This document shows positions 38,172-49,839 of a stretch of 64,000 nt of DNA, in pieces (position 1 is the stretch's first letter; the number at the start of each line of letters is the position of its first letter). Under the pieces are notes generated by a model, which saw only the letters and a program-made list of their open reading frames with translations, made no database searches and was not told where the DNA came from. The position numbers were made by a program, and so were the translations under genes. Source of the DNA: Strongyloides papillosus (Eukaryota; Nematoda; Chromadorea; Rhabditida; Strongyloididae); contig SRSI01000007.1 in NCBI GenBank assembly GCA_005656395.1, positions 434,001 to 498,000 on the forward strand, given 5' to 3'.

Positions 38172-39463
38172 TAGCAACCTGCACAATCCTGTATTTTGAA
38201 AAAACGTCGTTCCAACATAAAAAAGTAGATGAAAAATGTACCCCCCTCAAAACTGTAAATAACTTTGAATAACATTTAAATAAGCAAAAAAAATAAAAAA
38301 TTAATGTGGTATTCGTAATCAGCATAGAAATCTGAATCTAGAAATATAAAAATTGTAAGAAAAAATTGAAAAATTTTTTTTGGTACTTAACCATTTGACT
38401 CATGTTTCCCTTAAAAAGGCAAATATCAAAAATCGCCTCCATGCGTTTGTAGAAGAAGGTCTTGGCTATCAAATGAGACATTAACCGTCTTCATAAATAG
38501 CCTGGAGGTCTCAAGCTATTTTAAAATGTGTCGACAATTTAGGGTAATTTTACGAAAAAAAATTTTGCAAAAAAAATATTCAAATATAAATATCTCCCTA
38601 ATAAAGACAGATATAAAAAATCACTTCCATGCGTTTGTAGAAGAAGGTCTTGGCTATCAAATGAGACATTAACCGTCTTCATAAATAGCCTGGAGGTCTC
38701 AAGCTATTTTAAAATGTGTCGACAATTTAGGGTAATTTTACGAAAAAAAAGTTTGCAAAAAGAATATTCAAATATAAATATCTCCCTAGTAAAGACAGAT
38801 ATCAAAAATCGCCTCCATGCGATTTTAGAAGAAGGTCTTGGCTATCAAATGAGACATTAAACGTCTTCATAGGTAGTCTGGAAGCTTCAAGCTATTTTAA
38901 AATGTGTCGACAATTTAGGGTAATTTTACGAAAAAAAATTTTGCAAAAAAAATATTCAAATATAAATATCTCCTTAATAAAAACAGATATAAAAAATCTG
39001 TCAGATCAGGTTTAAGATTAAAGTGTTGGCTACAAAATGAGCCATTGACCATATTCTCAAGTAAACGGAGGGCTTCAAAAAATATTATTTTTTGTTGACC
39101 ATAAACTTGTTTATTAAAAATTTGTCTTTAAACGTTATTTTGTACTTTTTTTTAAATAATCATCCTTCAAAGTCTCTTAGTAATTAATACTTCTCTTTTA
39201 ATTAATAAATAATTGTTTATTTACTTAGATATACAATAAATAAACAAATAAACTAATTTTCTAACGGTAATTGGAATGGCGTCTCTGTAACATTTCACCC
39301 CCACGCGAAAATTTGTTTACTCCCATTTTTGCGTGTTTACACTTAACATTTTTGAAATATTATTTTAAAAATGAAATCAGCGTATAAAATTCTCTATACA
39401 CACCAATTTTTAGAAAGTAAGGGGAAGTTTGAAATTTTGGTGAAAAAATTGTGCAGGTTGCTA
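38172..39463 (+). mobile_element. hAT-type non-autonomous element with internal tandem array, member 1
   Basis: A 1292-bp insert with perfect 16-bp terminal inverted repeats (TAGCAACCTGCACAAT) and an 8-bp target duplication ATTATAAT at 38164-38171 and 39464-39471. T at position 2 and A at position 7 of the duplication fit the hAT preference nTnnnnAn. The empty site is seen in segment 2 near 55385. No transposase frame. The centre is a 188-bp tandem array. Confidence 0.88.
38395..39085 (+). repeat. 188-bp tandem array inside hAT-type element 1
   Basis: Three closely similar 188-bp units and a diverged fourth. The phrase GGTCTTGGCTATCAAATGAG starts at 38458, 38646 and 38834, and a degraded form occurs near 39028. 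Each unit also carries CCATGCG, GTCTTCATA and TGTGTCGACAATTTAGGG. Confidence 0.88.
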
Positions 39464-39753
39464 ATTATAATGTATAAATTTCAAATGATTCCTTAAAACT
39501 AATAAATTGTTCAAATTCTTAGTAGTTAAATCAGTCCGTCGACAATTTCTAACATATAAAAGTATTGAAATTCAGATTTGATGCTAGTTAACATTATTTT
39601 TCTAAATTTTTGATAAAAACCATGTAAATTAGGTGCTAATAATTTTATTGAACTCCAAAAATAATCAATATTAACTTCAGAACTGTTGAGAATACGGAGA
39701 CGTACATTAGCTCCGACATTCTCCTCACTACTATTCATGCTTCTGGAGATCAT
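39464..39753 (-). pseudogene. hAT transposase C-terminal remnant
   Basis: The frame reads ...DYFWSSIKLLAPNLHGFY..., then MLTSIKSEFQYFYM, which corresponds to the hAT dimerisation pattern W...P.L......TS..SE..FS. After a stop the next frame gives LTTKNLNNLLVLRNHL, matching the usual terminal L....V..L.FL.N. The rest of the transposase is missing. It is cut at its 3' side by the insertion ending at 39463. Assignment rests on motif order only. Confidence 0.55.
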
Positions 39754-40138
39754 TTCAAATAAAGAATTTTATTTAATACTCTAAAAAACATACAATAAAT
39801 GGTAATAACAAGTAAACCTAAAGAGCTTGTTAACTAGTTATTTTACCGAGATTAGTAAGTAGAATAAGTGGTTGACAAGCTCTGTCAATGTTCTTTTATA
39901 TTATAATTTTATGATGACATTGACGTGTCATATCTAACAAGAACTAATATTTTTAGTATAGTAAAGATAGTTATTATTGTCACTAATAAATAAATTTTCT
40001 AAAGTTGTTAGTAAATAGTATAAAACCGACTGTTAAATTTTTTTAGTTTTGTATCGACCCTAAAATTTGGGGTTGACCCTTAAAAATTGGTCAGGGGTCA
40101 ACTCATTTTTAAGGGTCGACCCGTATCAGATCCCCTGT

Positions 40139-40222
40139 TTAGATGAAGTCACAGTTTCTGAAGAAATATTTGAATTGTTTAGAAATATTTTTAATCGAAT
40201 TGATAGTGAAGAAGATGATTAA
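40139..40222 (+). pseudogene. Isolated terminal exon remnant
   Basis: Follows a TTTAG acceptor-like site at the edge of the hAT relic and encodes DEVTVSEEIFELFRNIF, then an acidic end and stop. The equivalent at 55770-55852 has an in-frame TGA. No upstream exons are identifiable, so this is probably the tail of a gene destroyed by the transposon. Confidence 0.35.
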
Positions 40223-40995
40223 TTTTAATTTATTAAAAAAATTAATAAAATGATTGTTCTTTAATTGTTTTATTCCTTTTTTTTTAAGTAAAGATTGTAT
40301 TGTTTATGCTTCAAGCCTCTGTCTAAATGACTAGAGAATTCTTTCGTTGGAAAATTAATTAATAAAATAAATTGATGATTAATGTTAAATTTATGGAAAA
40401 TTACTAACTGATAACATCTTGTGACTACAATCACAACTTCTGAATAGTGTAATTCACATATTATACTAATGCTTTCTACAAAAAATAAGTGCATTTACAA
40501 GATGTTGCCACCAAATAACTGTGTAGAATATATCAATTCAATTTCATGTAACTCGTCTAAGGATAAATATTATTTCATATTGTGTTTATAATGCATTTTT
40601 TATCATTTCTTGCAACGTCAAAACTACTTTTTGATGATTTCTTTACTAACTCTTAAGATTGATATGAATAATTTTCATTAATAAATTTTATCTCTAAACA
40701 TTCTTCTTTTTCTAATTATCAGCAAAAGTGTTACCCATTTCATTTGCACCACATATTTCAAAGTCTTACTGAACAGTGATCATTTTCATTTATATGTACA
40801 TTGTTTTGTAAATAAAAATAGTGCCTTAACTAACTTTAAAAAATATGATTGAATTATATAACATACCATTGATACCAATAATTTTAACAAATTATAAAAT
40901 AGATCAACAAACGATGTTTCTTCTGAGTACTATTTATTGCTTCTCAAAGTATTAAAATACACATCAATAACATTTTAAAAAAAGGTAAATTTAAA

Positions 40996-42974
40996 CTAAC
41001 ATTTAGCAACCCTAGCAGAAAAAATAGGGAAATTATGACCTTTGTTTTCAGGATCTCCATACATGGCGTTATTTAAATTTATAGTTATATCATATAAAGC
41101 AACGAGACGTGTCAACATCTCCTGACGTTGTTGGCTTCTCAATGGTTTCCTGTGCCAGAAGGAATAAGGCTCTGACTCTGATTCATCATAATCGTACCCA
41201 GTTGTCAAGTAACACAAATTCCGGAATTCCATATTTTTAGACATCTTGCGAATACATTTCCTTTGTTTTTTAGTGATAGTTATTTCATCATCACTGTGTA
41301 TTTCTTCCTCTTCATCATCACTGTATTTAGTATAATCAATGCTTTTGTATTTATAAGTATCTTCCCATGTTTTAGGGAAATACCTTGGAATTGAACATTG
41401 CTCTCCTGTCGCCTCAACAAGAGTATTTAACCTATTAACAAGACCAATAATCTTTGCACATGGAAAATCAGGACCTCTATCATGACGAAAGACATCTGTA
41501 AAAATATCTTTGAATTTCTTTTTCATTTCTACATCGTTATAGCAAACTATATAATTCTTTTTTTCAGAAAAAAGAAAGTCAACAAGTGTAGAAGATGTAT
41601 GGGTATTACCAATTTTTTCCAAATTGAACGAAATAAATTTTGAGTTGAAATCTGATCTTGGAACAAAAATGTTAATGTAAGTAATTTCTTCATGTCTATC
41701 CTTTATTGAAAGTTTAATATCTATAAAAAATATAGGTTCATTAACCTTTTCAACATATTCTCTAAGATTCTTGGTAATTTCAATAGCTGTTTCATTATTT
41801 TCAACTAAAGTCAATTTGAACCAATCGTGGTGTGGTGATTTATCACAAGGTTGATAACATTTCTTAGGATTACATTGATTAAAAAATAAAGATTTTTGGT
41901 AACTAAAATATGAATTGCCAATTGTTGGCATAATTTTTGTTGAAGGATACCCATCCGACGTGCAAAGTGCAATGATTTCTTTAGGAATTACACCAAAATC
42001 GCAATCGCCATCGAAGTTCAAGCAACTAAAGGTAGGGGAAAATTCATTTTTGTTTCTCTCAAGATGTTTCATAAGGTTTTCACGTTTATCAATGTCAAGC
42101 ATAATATTGTAGAGATTTTCGAGGAAGATTTCCTTCTTAACTCTTCCTTTTTCATAGTTCGATATAAGGTTCTTGTAATTACATAGCTCATGGTCCTTGA
42201 TAGGTCTACTATGGTTATAAACTTTCTCTAAATGTCCTTTACGAGCGGCATTTATATCTAAATTAGAACAGATTCTTTTAAATTCCAAAAAATTTGAAGC
42301 AATGTCACAATCATCTATTTGATGAAGCTTTGAACGACTAACACCGACATAGATTAAAACATCTTCAATGCATTTTGAGACTTCTTCATTGCGTTTCGAT
42401 AAATCTTGTTTCTCATCATAAATAAAAAAGGAACAAAAATTATCAACAATAAAATCTCCAAGTCCACCCCTAAATTTTTTCCCTTCATTATTATCACCAC
42501 CAAGGTAAGATAAATGTGTTGGACATAATTCCTTCACTTGTAAAGCAGCTTGAAAGTATATTTTTTTGTTTTTGACCAATTTAACCATTTCTTTGTCTTT
42601 GAACAATATTTCTAGCACACGGTATGGGCAAACTTTTTTATCTTCTACATCCTTTTCAACCAACCTTTCAACAATTAAACGTCTAACCTCTTTGTTATTG
42701 TATTGAAGGATATTGGTGTACGTTCCCCATAACTTATTGAGTTCTGGATATTCTCTCGTTTCTTCATACATTGTTTCAACAATTAATTTGATATCTCGCT
42801 TGCCAAGTGTTGCTTTCTTATTTTTAATATCATTATCTAATGACTGTTTTTTTAAACAACAGAATGATAAATAAATGTCATTACCATACTTACCGCGAAG
42901 CTCGCCTTTACATCTTCATAACATCCAGAAGAGGATGAAATCTTAGATATAAATGTTTTTACTATATTAGACAT
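40996..42974 (-). CDS. Family protein B: MUT-7-like exonuclease fold, probably inactive
   Basis: Exon 1 (42974-42894, MSNIVKTFISKIS...) and exon 2 (42843-40996) flank a 49-nt intron ending AACAG; 642 residues. The domain order is as in protein A: helical N-terminal half, then the exonuclease-like C-terminal third with FFIDIKLS, YIVCYND and YSFWHRKPLRSQQ, again without the expected acidic set. The linker insert (KSIDYTKYSDDEEEEIHSDD) is shorter and less Asn-rich than in A. Its N-terminal third groups with the pseudogene at 50748 (KKVCPY/H, FFIYDE), while its central part groups with A (STKIMPTIGNSYFSYQKS), so it is a mosaic. It has its own upstream region, unlike that of A. The frame is intact, so probably functional. 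Confidence 0.75.
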
Positions 42975-44573
42975 ATTGATTTTACAATAATTTTCAGTAT
43001 GAAAATAGTATAAACTATAATGTACAATAATTTAAAACACACAAGAATGATAAATATAGGTGATACGTCAACGAATTAACTATACTTATTTCTATAACTA
43101 AATTATATGCCAATATTCAAAAATTGTTAAATTCTGCCACATTAACAAAAATAAAATAACAATATAACACATTTTTTACAACTAACGAACATAGATAAAA
43201 AAACACTCTTATATAGTCGAAAGTCATCAAAATTGTCACCAAAAATGTTATTCATATCGAAAAGATAAACCTTAAAGATTTGAATAGAAAGCAGATTATT
43301 AAGTCTTTTACTTATTCAATTGCAATTCATATAACTAAATATTTGCTTCTCTTCTATGTCATTGTTTTGGTATATTTGTAATTTTACATAAAATTGGCTT
43401 CTAATAATGCTCATTAAAGTAAATTATATGAACAAGTTTGGCATTAAAAATAAGAATATAGAATAATACATAAAATTTATTGTTCTCCAAAAAGTGCATA
43501 CAACATCAAGATCATTAATTTAATAGCAATTAAGAAAGTGATTTATGTATCAATTAGAATTGATTTCACAAAAAATTGTCCATAGACTTCAAATTATACC
43601 ACACAGAAAAACTAAACTTGTCGGTTTGACAGACCATCCTAAAAATATTATGAACCGCAGGTGATTTTTAAACAGCCAATCATACAAAGTAAAGTAAACC
43701 ACAAGTACAAAATGCTATCAAATGTACCCATTTCTTAAATAAATTATATCTTTCAAATCGACATGTTTAAGTTTTGTGTGTTTTTTCTAATTATAAAAAT
43801 GAAATTGATTGAGAATATTTTTTATTCCGTCATTGTTTTCTAACTTACAAGTTAGTATTGTAATAAAAATAATTATTTTTAATAAAATATAACTTGTGAA
43901 ACATAAAGTTGATAATGTAAAAAAAAGTTTCATTGATTAATTTTTAAATATATTAAACTCGTTGATTTTTATTAATATTTTAACTGATTTTTACTATTAT
44001 TATTGATACGACATTTTTTTATAACAAATAATGCTTAACAAAATATTTTGCATTGATATTAAATATTTGCATTAAATTCTGATAATTTTACAAGTGAATT
44101 AATTTAATTCTATATTTTATTTTTTTTTGTTTTTGTAATTACTTAAAACTTTTAAGATTTTTAAAAAATTTCTAAGCATAATTGCGTATTTATAAATCAA
44201 AACGATAAATTGAAACTTTATGAAGGTGTACATTTAGCCTGTCATTACATGCAAGGAACGCCACTATGAATAGAATAAACACTAATTTTAATAAAAAAAC
44301 AACAGAATTGTAATAATTTTTAGAGTAATATATTTAGTACCAATAATATTTTTTTTGATTCCTTTAAAATATGTAATACATACAACCAAACTCACCATAT
44401 ATTCTCTATTTTGGTACATTTTATAAAGAACAGTTTCAAAAATTGATTTCAATAGGATATATAAATGAAGACATAATATGTATTTGTATAGCTAATGGAA
44501 TCAAATGTGCCCACATTAAATATACTTTCAACGTATAATGGCAAGAGTTAATAATATATATTATTAGAAGCAG

Positions 44574-44790
44574 CCCATTCGCTTCGCTCGTGACCTGCTT
44601 GCCCGCAGGGCCGGTGTTATTATGCAAAGCCGATGTTTTTTATTTAAGCAACTCGCTTTGCTCGTTGCTGCTTACTTGCACGGCCGGTATTTTTACGCAA
44701 AGCCGTTGTTTTTCTTTGCAGCATTTCGCTTCGCTCATCGATGCTTGCCTGCAAAGCCAGGATCTATTACGTAAACATAAAGTATGCATC
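44574..44790 (+). repeat. Three ~73-bp GC-rich direct repeats
   Basis: Units start at CGCTTCGCTCG (44580), CGCTTTGCTCG (44654) and CGCTTCGCTCA (44727), spaced 74 and 73 nt. Each continues with a GCTTGC/GCTTAC...GGCCGGT or equivalent and ACGCAAAGCCG-like text. This is the most GC-rich patch of the window and is unlike anything around it. A 77-codon frame across it is a by-product. Confidence 0.85.
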
Positions 44791-45939
44791 TACCCCCTTT
44801 TTTTTATTCCATTTTTAATTTAATAAGTATGTATATGGCTACTAAATTAAAAAAAATTATTAGATAGAAATTTAAAAGAAGATTTACTTTTAGCTGCTAG
44901 ATGTATAAAACTAATTTTAAATGTTATTTTCGTTTGATCTTACTTAATCATGATGCTTTTTAAATTTATTTAAACTTTTTTTTTGAGTTATACTTTCTAT
45001 GTTATATAATTTGACATATAATTTTTAATATAAAAATCTAATTCTTAAGATTTTTTTGGTACTTCTCTTTTTTTTCCCCCTAAAGATATTGACTCTACTG
45101 GTTCTTTATGGCAGTTTTTGATTATTTATGAAAAAGTAATATAAATAAAGCTATTTTAAAATATTTATCGTTAAAAAAATATATTTTTAAAATTTAAAAC
45201 AATTTCTATAAAAATTAAATTTTGGGATTTTTCATTTTTAAAATTTTTAATACAATTTATGAATAACCTATTTTTCATACCCTTTCTGCATATCGTAAAT
45301 GATAAGTGTACCCTCATTTATCTTTTCTTTTAGTACTTCTATTAAGATTGAGAAACACCTATCATTCACAGACTTGAAGATTTTTAACTTTCTCAGGGAC
45401 TTTATCATTATCAATTTTTTTTTATTGAAAAATCACTTTTTTACTAACAGTTTATTGGTAATGATTCACTTATTAACTTATGTACAAAAATTTATTTTTC
45501 AATAGTCCGTTTTTATGTGCTTCGTTTTAGAGAGGGATAAAACAGAAAAATACCTTTTTTTGTATAATCTTAAATTTATTTTTGCATGCGATTAATAAAT
45601 GAAAGATTTGAAAATTTAGTTTTATACGTTGATTTGTGTTAATTTTTTTTTACTTGTCAAAATTAATTTATTCATTATATCAACATTTTTGCAATTGTCA
45701 ATAAATATCATTCATAATATGTTTAATTAATTATGAATGATAGTGAGAGTAGTTGTTTCTACTTTAAAATTTTTCAATGGTTGGAGGACGATGTAAGATT
45801 AAGCTTCACATCTGAAGGGATTCTCAAGATTATTTTCAGTTTTTTCTATTTCAGAAAAAACTTTATCTGAGTTGTATTAGGCTTGTGCAATGCATTTTTA
45901 TCATGTAATCATTTTCAATATATCTTTGCATTATTATAT

Positions 45940-46265
45940 TTTTTAAAAGATTTATAAAAAAACAGATCAAACTTGTTAAAAAAAATATTTATAATTATTT
46001 TATTTTAAAATATTTTTTATAAAATTTCAGAGGGGTGGATTGCGCTGTCAGTGATGGACAAACAGACGGCAATGCTTATTTCAACGGTTAAGATCTTTAA
46101 ATTATCATTATTTTATAAAATTTATACAAAAAACTAATCAAAATTATTATTAAAATACTTATTATTACTTTATTTTAAAATATTTAAAAAAATTTTTCTT
46201 GAGTGAATTTGGGCGGACACGGATATCTCCACAACGGCATATCGCATCTTAACGGTTAAGATCTT
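45940..46265 (+). repeat. Two ~168-bp imperfect tandem repeats
   Basis: Both units run from an AT-rich stretch (TTATTTTAAAATATTT) through a GGACA-containing GC-richer part to AACGGTTAAGATCTT, which begins at 46083 and again at 46251. The first carries GATGGACAAACAGACGGC, the second GGGCGGACACGGATATC. Confidence 0.7.
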
Positions 46266-47209
46266 AAAATGTTCGCAACAAATAACTCTAGAGGGGATTT
46301 TTTTCTTTTTTTGATATCTCATCATCTTAGCACTTTTTTTTAGCCATAAATGAAAAAAACATTTTTTTCGAAAAAAATTTGATGAAAATTTGAATTATCA
46401 TATCTCGGCAATAAATAATCCTACAAACACGTTGTTTATACTGTTGGATAGACATTTTTATTCTACACACTTTTGCTGCAGACACCGTAGTAAAATTCTT
46501 TCATTTTGGCATTCATTTTTGACAAAAAAGGCAAAATTTCCAAAAATTAATTTTTTTAAAAAAACCTTTTTTCCATATTTACTATCATTTAATCTTGTTC
46601 GAATTTTCCGTGATTATACTTAAAATGTAGGGAATTAAAATACCTCGAGGGTTTTTTTTTCTTTTTTGGATTTCGCTTTCATTATTGAGATATTCCATTT
46701 TGAAGCACTAAAATTTGGGGTGAAAAAATAGCATTTTGGAAAAGTGTCCCAATCTTGAGAATAAACTTGAAATGTCATTGTTTTAATATTTCATTGTAAA
46801 GAGCACATAAAATTACGTATATTTGTGTATTTTCAAGTTTTTATCTTTATTTTAAAGGGGAGAAATAGGGGTACCAAAAGTCAAGATTTTGCAACACATT
46901 TAAAGATGTATCTCAAGAACGGGATTTTTTATGGAACTGATATTGCATTTTTGTATTTACCGTTATGACACAAAAATATTTTTATTAAAATTTTATTCAA
47001 AATCGAAAATTATTTTTTCGAGGTCGACTCTCCTCTATAAGATTGTAGGATTTAAATATTATGTTAAATATATATTATATAATTATAAAATATGATAATA
47101 AGTTCAAATAGCCGTAATGATCAACATAAAAAATAAAAAGAAGCAGTGGTAATCACGCAATAGAAAGAAACATCCTATTATTAAACAGGGAAAAAGTTTT
47201 TTAGTATAA

Positions 47210-47505
47210 AGAAAAAAATTATACAAAATATCCAGATTGGCTTAGCATCCGAGATTCAGATAAAGAAAAAAATTTATTGTTAGTTATTGTACTGTTTGTT
47301 AACATTAATAAAAGTTTAACTATAATTGTTTTTTTATCTATTTTATAGAATGCAAGTTCCTACATGTTTTCTTCTAAATATTCAGCTGGGTCGTGAGAAT
47401 CAAAGTAACATGTATTGGTTAGGATACATGTACCAGGGTCCATGATACATCTTTAAAAAGTACATCACCAAAAAAGTCAAACAGATGAAATATTTCAAGA
47501 GTTTA
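47210..47505 (+). pseudogene. Decayed gene fragment of unknown family, copy 2
   Basis: Collinear with 30323-30605. The opening frame is disrupted by small deletions (AAAATTATACAAAATATCC in place of the MKQFLRRKFN coding text). The downstream block around GTACCAGGGTCCATGATAC is kept. Confidence 0.4.
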
Positions 47506-47767
47506 TCTCAATATCTTTAAAAAAATTATGGGATATGCATTGAAAAATTATTAGATTTACTATAATGTTTATATTTAATTTAATAGTTCTTTTAACGTCA
47601 TAATTTTTTACAAGTGTAAGAAGTAATTGAATCTTGATTTTTAAAAGTAGTAACTAGATAATATGTGAAATTTATAAGTATTATGTGAAAACTAATTTTT
47701 TTATTTTTATGAAATGTACTTGTTTGACAAATTTAGTAAGTGCATTAATGAAATATTTAGTTATAAA

Positions 47768-49045
47768 TAGCAAGGTGCAACGTTTTTTGACAAAAATTTC
47801 AAAATGCTTCTATCAATTTAAAAATTCACATACATATTAAATTTAGTATGCTGAATTTATTTATGAAATAATATTTACGAAAAATTAACTTCAAGTACCC
47901 ATAAAAGGGAGCAAACAAAAATTCGCGTTAGGATAAAAAGTTAATTTGTTTACCCTTAACATATCTTAATAAGCATAGAAATTAACGAATATCTGTGTAC
48001 TAATCATATATTTTTAATTAATTATAAGCTTGTTAATTGTTTGTCTAGAAAGAAATCTCAAAAAAACTAATTAAAACAAAATTTTTTTGAAAATAGTAGA
48101 AGTTTTTTTTAAAAATCACTAAATTTGATAGTCAACAAATAATAATTTTCATCTCAGCCCGTAGGCATCCTACAGAAACGATTAATATCTTATTTTGTAG
48201 CTAAGACATTAAACTATAATCGCATGCAAGTGATTTTGAATACCTGTCTTTTTAAGGAAAATATTTATCATTAAAGTTATAAAATCAAATAATTTTTGGT
48301 TAAAAAAATCTTAAATTATCAACAAAAAATAATTTTCATCTCAGCCCGTAGGCATCCTACATAAATGACTAATACCTCTTTTTGTAGCCAAGACATTGAA
48401 CTAAAATCGCATGCAAGCAATTTTGAATATCTGTCTTTTTAAGGAAAATATTTATCATTAAAGTTGTAAAATTATATATTTTTTTGTAAAACGATTGTTA
48501 AATTATCAACAAATAATAATTTTCATCTCTGCCCGTAGGCATCCTACAGAAACGATTAATACCTCATTTTGTAGCCAAGACATTCAACTATAATCGCATG
48601 CAAGCGATTTTTAATATCTGTCTTTTTAAGGAAAATATTTATCATTAAAGTAATAAAATCAAATAATTTTTGGTTAGAAAAATCTTAAATTATTAACAAA
48701 AAATAATTTTCATCTCAGTCCGTAGGCATCCTACAGAAATGACTAATACCTCATTTTGTAGCCAAGAGTGTGTTCTAAAATCGCATGCTAGGGATTTCCG
48801 ATTTTTGGCCTTTTAAGGAAATTATGAGTTAATTAATTAGGTGGCAAAAAATTTTTTTCAATATTTTTTAACTTTTTTGATATCGTTCGATTGGAAATTT
48901 TATGCTAATTACAAATATAACATTTGTTTATTATTTTTTTTATTAATTAAAAAGTTATTTACAACTAAATGGGAGGGACATTTGTCAACATCATTTTTAC
49001 TTTGGAACAATGTTTTTAAAAAAATGATTCAATTGCACCTTGCTA
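47768..49045 (-). mobile_element. hAT-type non-autonomous element with internal tandem array, member 2
   Basis: A 1278-bp insert with perfect 13-bp inverted ends (TAGCAAGGTGCAA), flanked by the 8-bp duplication GTTATAAA at 47760-47767 and 49046-49053, again nTnnnnAn. The empty site is in segment 1 near 30900. It is a relative of 38172-39463 in opposite orientation: its right end, read backwards, matches the left end of that element (GTTCCAA... then CTGTAAATAACT-like text), but the terminal bases differ (AAGG against AACC). Confidence 0.88.
48130..48830 (-). repeat. 187-bp tandem array (4 units) inside hAT-type element 2
   Basis: The landmark CATCTC followed by a CCGTAGGCATCCTACA block starts at 48150, 48337, 48524 and 48711, exactly 187 nt apart. 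Units also carry TCGCATGCAAG and CTGTCTTTTTAAGGAAAA. Reverse-complemented, they align to the 188-bp unit of element 1. Confidence 0.9.
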
Positions 49046-49472
49046 GTTATAAATATTAATTTTTTTTAAGTATTTCTCTATGATCAATATACTTTAGTTA
49101 GTTATTTCTATAATATTTAATTTTTAGTAGAAGTACATAAAAATAAAGGTGATTTAAAAATATTAAGTTTATGTATCATAAAAGAAGATGTATTTTATCA
49201 AAACCAAATATTTTTGCATCAAAAATATTAAGCAAAATAACTACTTTTAAACTATTTAAAAAAATAGATTTTATTATTATAAAAAAATTAAATGTAATTA
49301 ATAAGATTTAACATACTTATTTAAATCTATTTAATCAAAAATATTTTAATTCATAAAAATATCCCACAATGTTTATCAAAATAATGAAAATTTATTTAAA
49401 CAACTACAAATTTAATATTCATACTAAAAATACATTTAGTTTAATTTTTGATGAAAATAAATAATAAAAGAG

Positions 49473-49480
49473 TATAAAAA
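49473..49480 (+). promoter_or_regulatory. TATA-like box of secreted peptide gene 2
   Basis: TATAAAAA 43 nt before the ATG, same sequence and spacing as at 31320-31327. Confidence 0.5.
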
Positions 49481-49515
49481 AGTAAAAATTTTATATTCAT
49501 GCACTTTTTTCTACA

Positions 49516-49839
49516 ATGAAAAGTTTTACTTTTGCTGTTGTACTTATCTTGTTTACTACCTTATTAACATCTGAATCCTTCGAAATCAAAAGAGATTTAA
49601 CTTATAACAATAAAGAAAATGCCCTTAATTCACCGATTATTTTGAACGATGAAGATTTTAATGATATTGAAAAGAGAAAAACTAAAAAGCAGACAAAAAA
49701 ACCAAAAAAAACAAAAAAAAGTATTTGTCAACGAATAACATCTCTTGAAAAAAATTTAGCAAAATTAAAAGAACAATTAAAAGTATATTTGGGAGATGTA
49801 TATTCAAGATTTAGAACTCCTTCACCATTTGCAGGTTAA
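49516..49839 (+). CDS. Small secreted basic peptide, family copy 2
   Basis: A 107-residue single-exon paralogue of 31363-31686. The signal peptide differs at one position (Ala to Thr at residue 5), and the pro segment through NDIEKR is otherwise identical. After the KR site it diverges: KTKKQTKKPKKTKKS, then a tail SLEKNLAKLKEQLKVYLGDVYS and a different C-terminus (RFRTPSPFAG against RHNSVATMAG). It has one cysteine, in SICQRI, which the first copy lacks. The upstream 450 nt are nearly identical to copy 1. Regulation is therefore probably shared, and change is concentrated in the presumed mature part. Function unknown. Confidence 0.8.
   Translation: MKSFTFAVVLILFTTLLTSESFEIKRDLTYNNKENALNSPIILNDEDFNDIEKRKTKKQTKKPKKTKKSICQRITSLEKNLAKLKEQLKVYLGDVYSRFRTPSPFAG

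Larger units (their letters stand above)
38024..40139 (-). mobile_element. Degenerate hAT transposon relic, copy 1
   Basis: The left end near 38024 (TAGACGTGGGGAGGTCGG) and the right end near 40139 (inverted: TAAACAGGGGATCTGATACG) resemble each other imperfectly, and both are rich in GGGTCG/CGACCC motifs like hAT termini. Inside, the minus strand encodes the C-terminal hAT dimerisation block (see 39464-39753). No target duplication is recognisable, so the element is old or rearranged. A shortened version sits at the same place in segment 2 (55232-55775). It is interrupted by the younger element at 38172-39463. Confidence 0.55.
28885..43290 (+). repeat. Tandem segmental duplication, copy 1 (~14.4 kb)
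   Basis: The order of features and much of the non-coding sequence recur in 43291-58800. For example, the text around 29220 (GTCGGTTCGACAGACCATCC) recurs near 43620, that around 30530 (CAGCTGGGTCGTGAGAATC) near 47385, and the upstream flank of the secreted-peptide gene near 49050. Copy 1 carries, left to right: fragment, secreted peptide gene, family protein A, galectin, broken unknown gene, hAT relic, family protein B. Boundaries are approximate (tens to ~100 nt). Copy-specific insertions are annotated separately. Confidence 0.85.
44561..47048. mobile_element. 2.5 kb insertion with GC-rich and AT-rich internal repeats
   Basis: Segment copy 1 (30150-30160) and the inverted copy (near 62030) are continuous where this block interrupts copy 2, so it is an insertion. 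I see no terminal inverted repeat, LTR or convincing target duplication. No frame resembles a transposase or polymerase. It contains three ~73-bp GC-rich repeats at its left end and two ~168-bp repeats in its middle. Class unknown; it may be a non-autonomous element or captured satellite-like DNA. Confidence 0.6.

Noticed and set aside
38395..39085. Regularly spaced repeats that might suggest a CRISPR array
   Set aside because: Units of 188 bp are contiguous homologous tandem repeats without unique spacers, within a eukaryotic transposon.
44590..44823. 77-codon Cys/Leu-rich frame in the 2.5 kb insert
   Set aside because: It runs through the 73-bp GC-rich repeats and has no homologous form independent of them; an artefact of the repeat.
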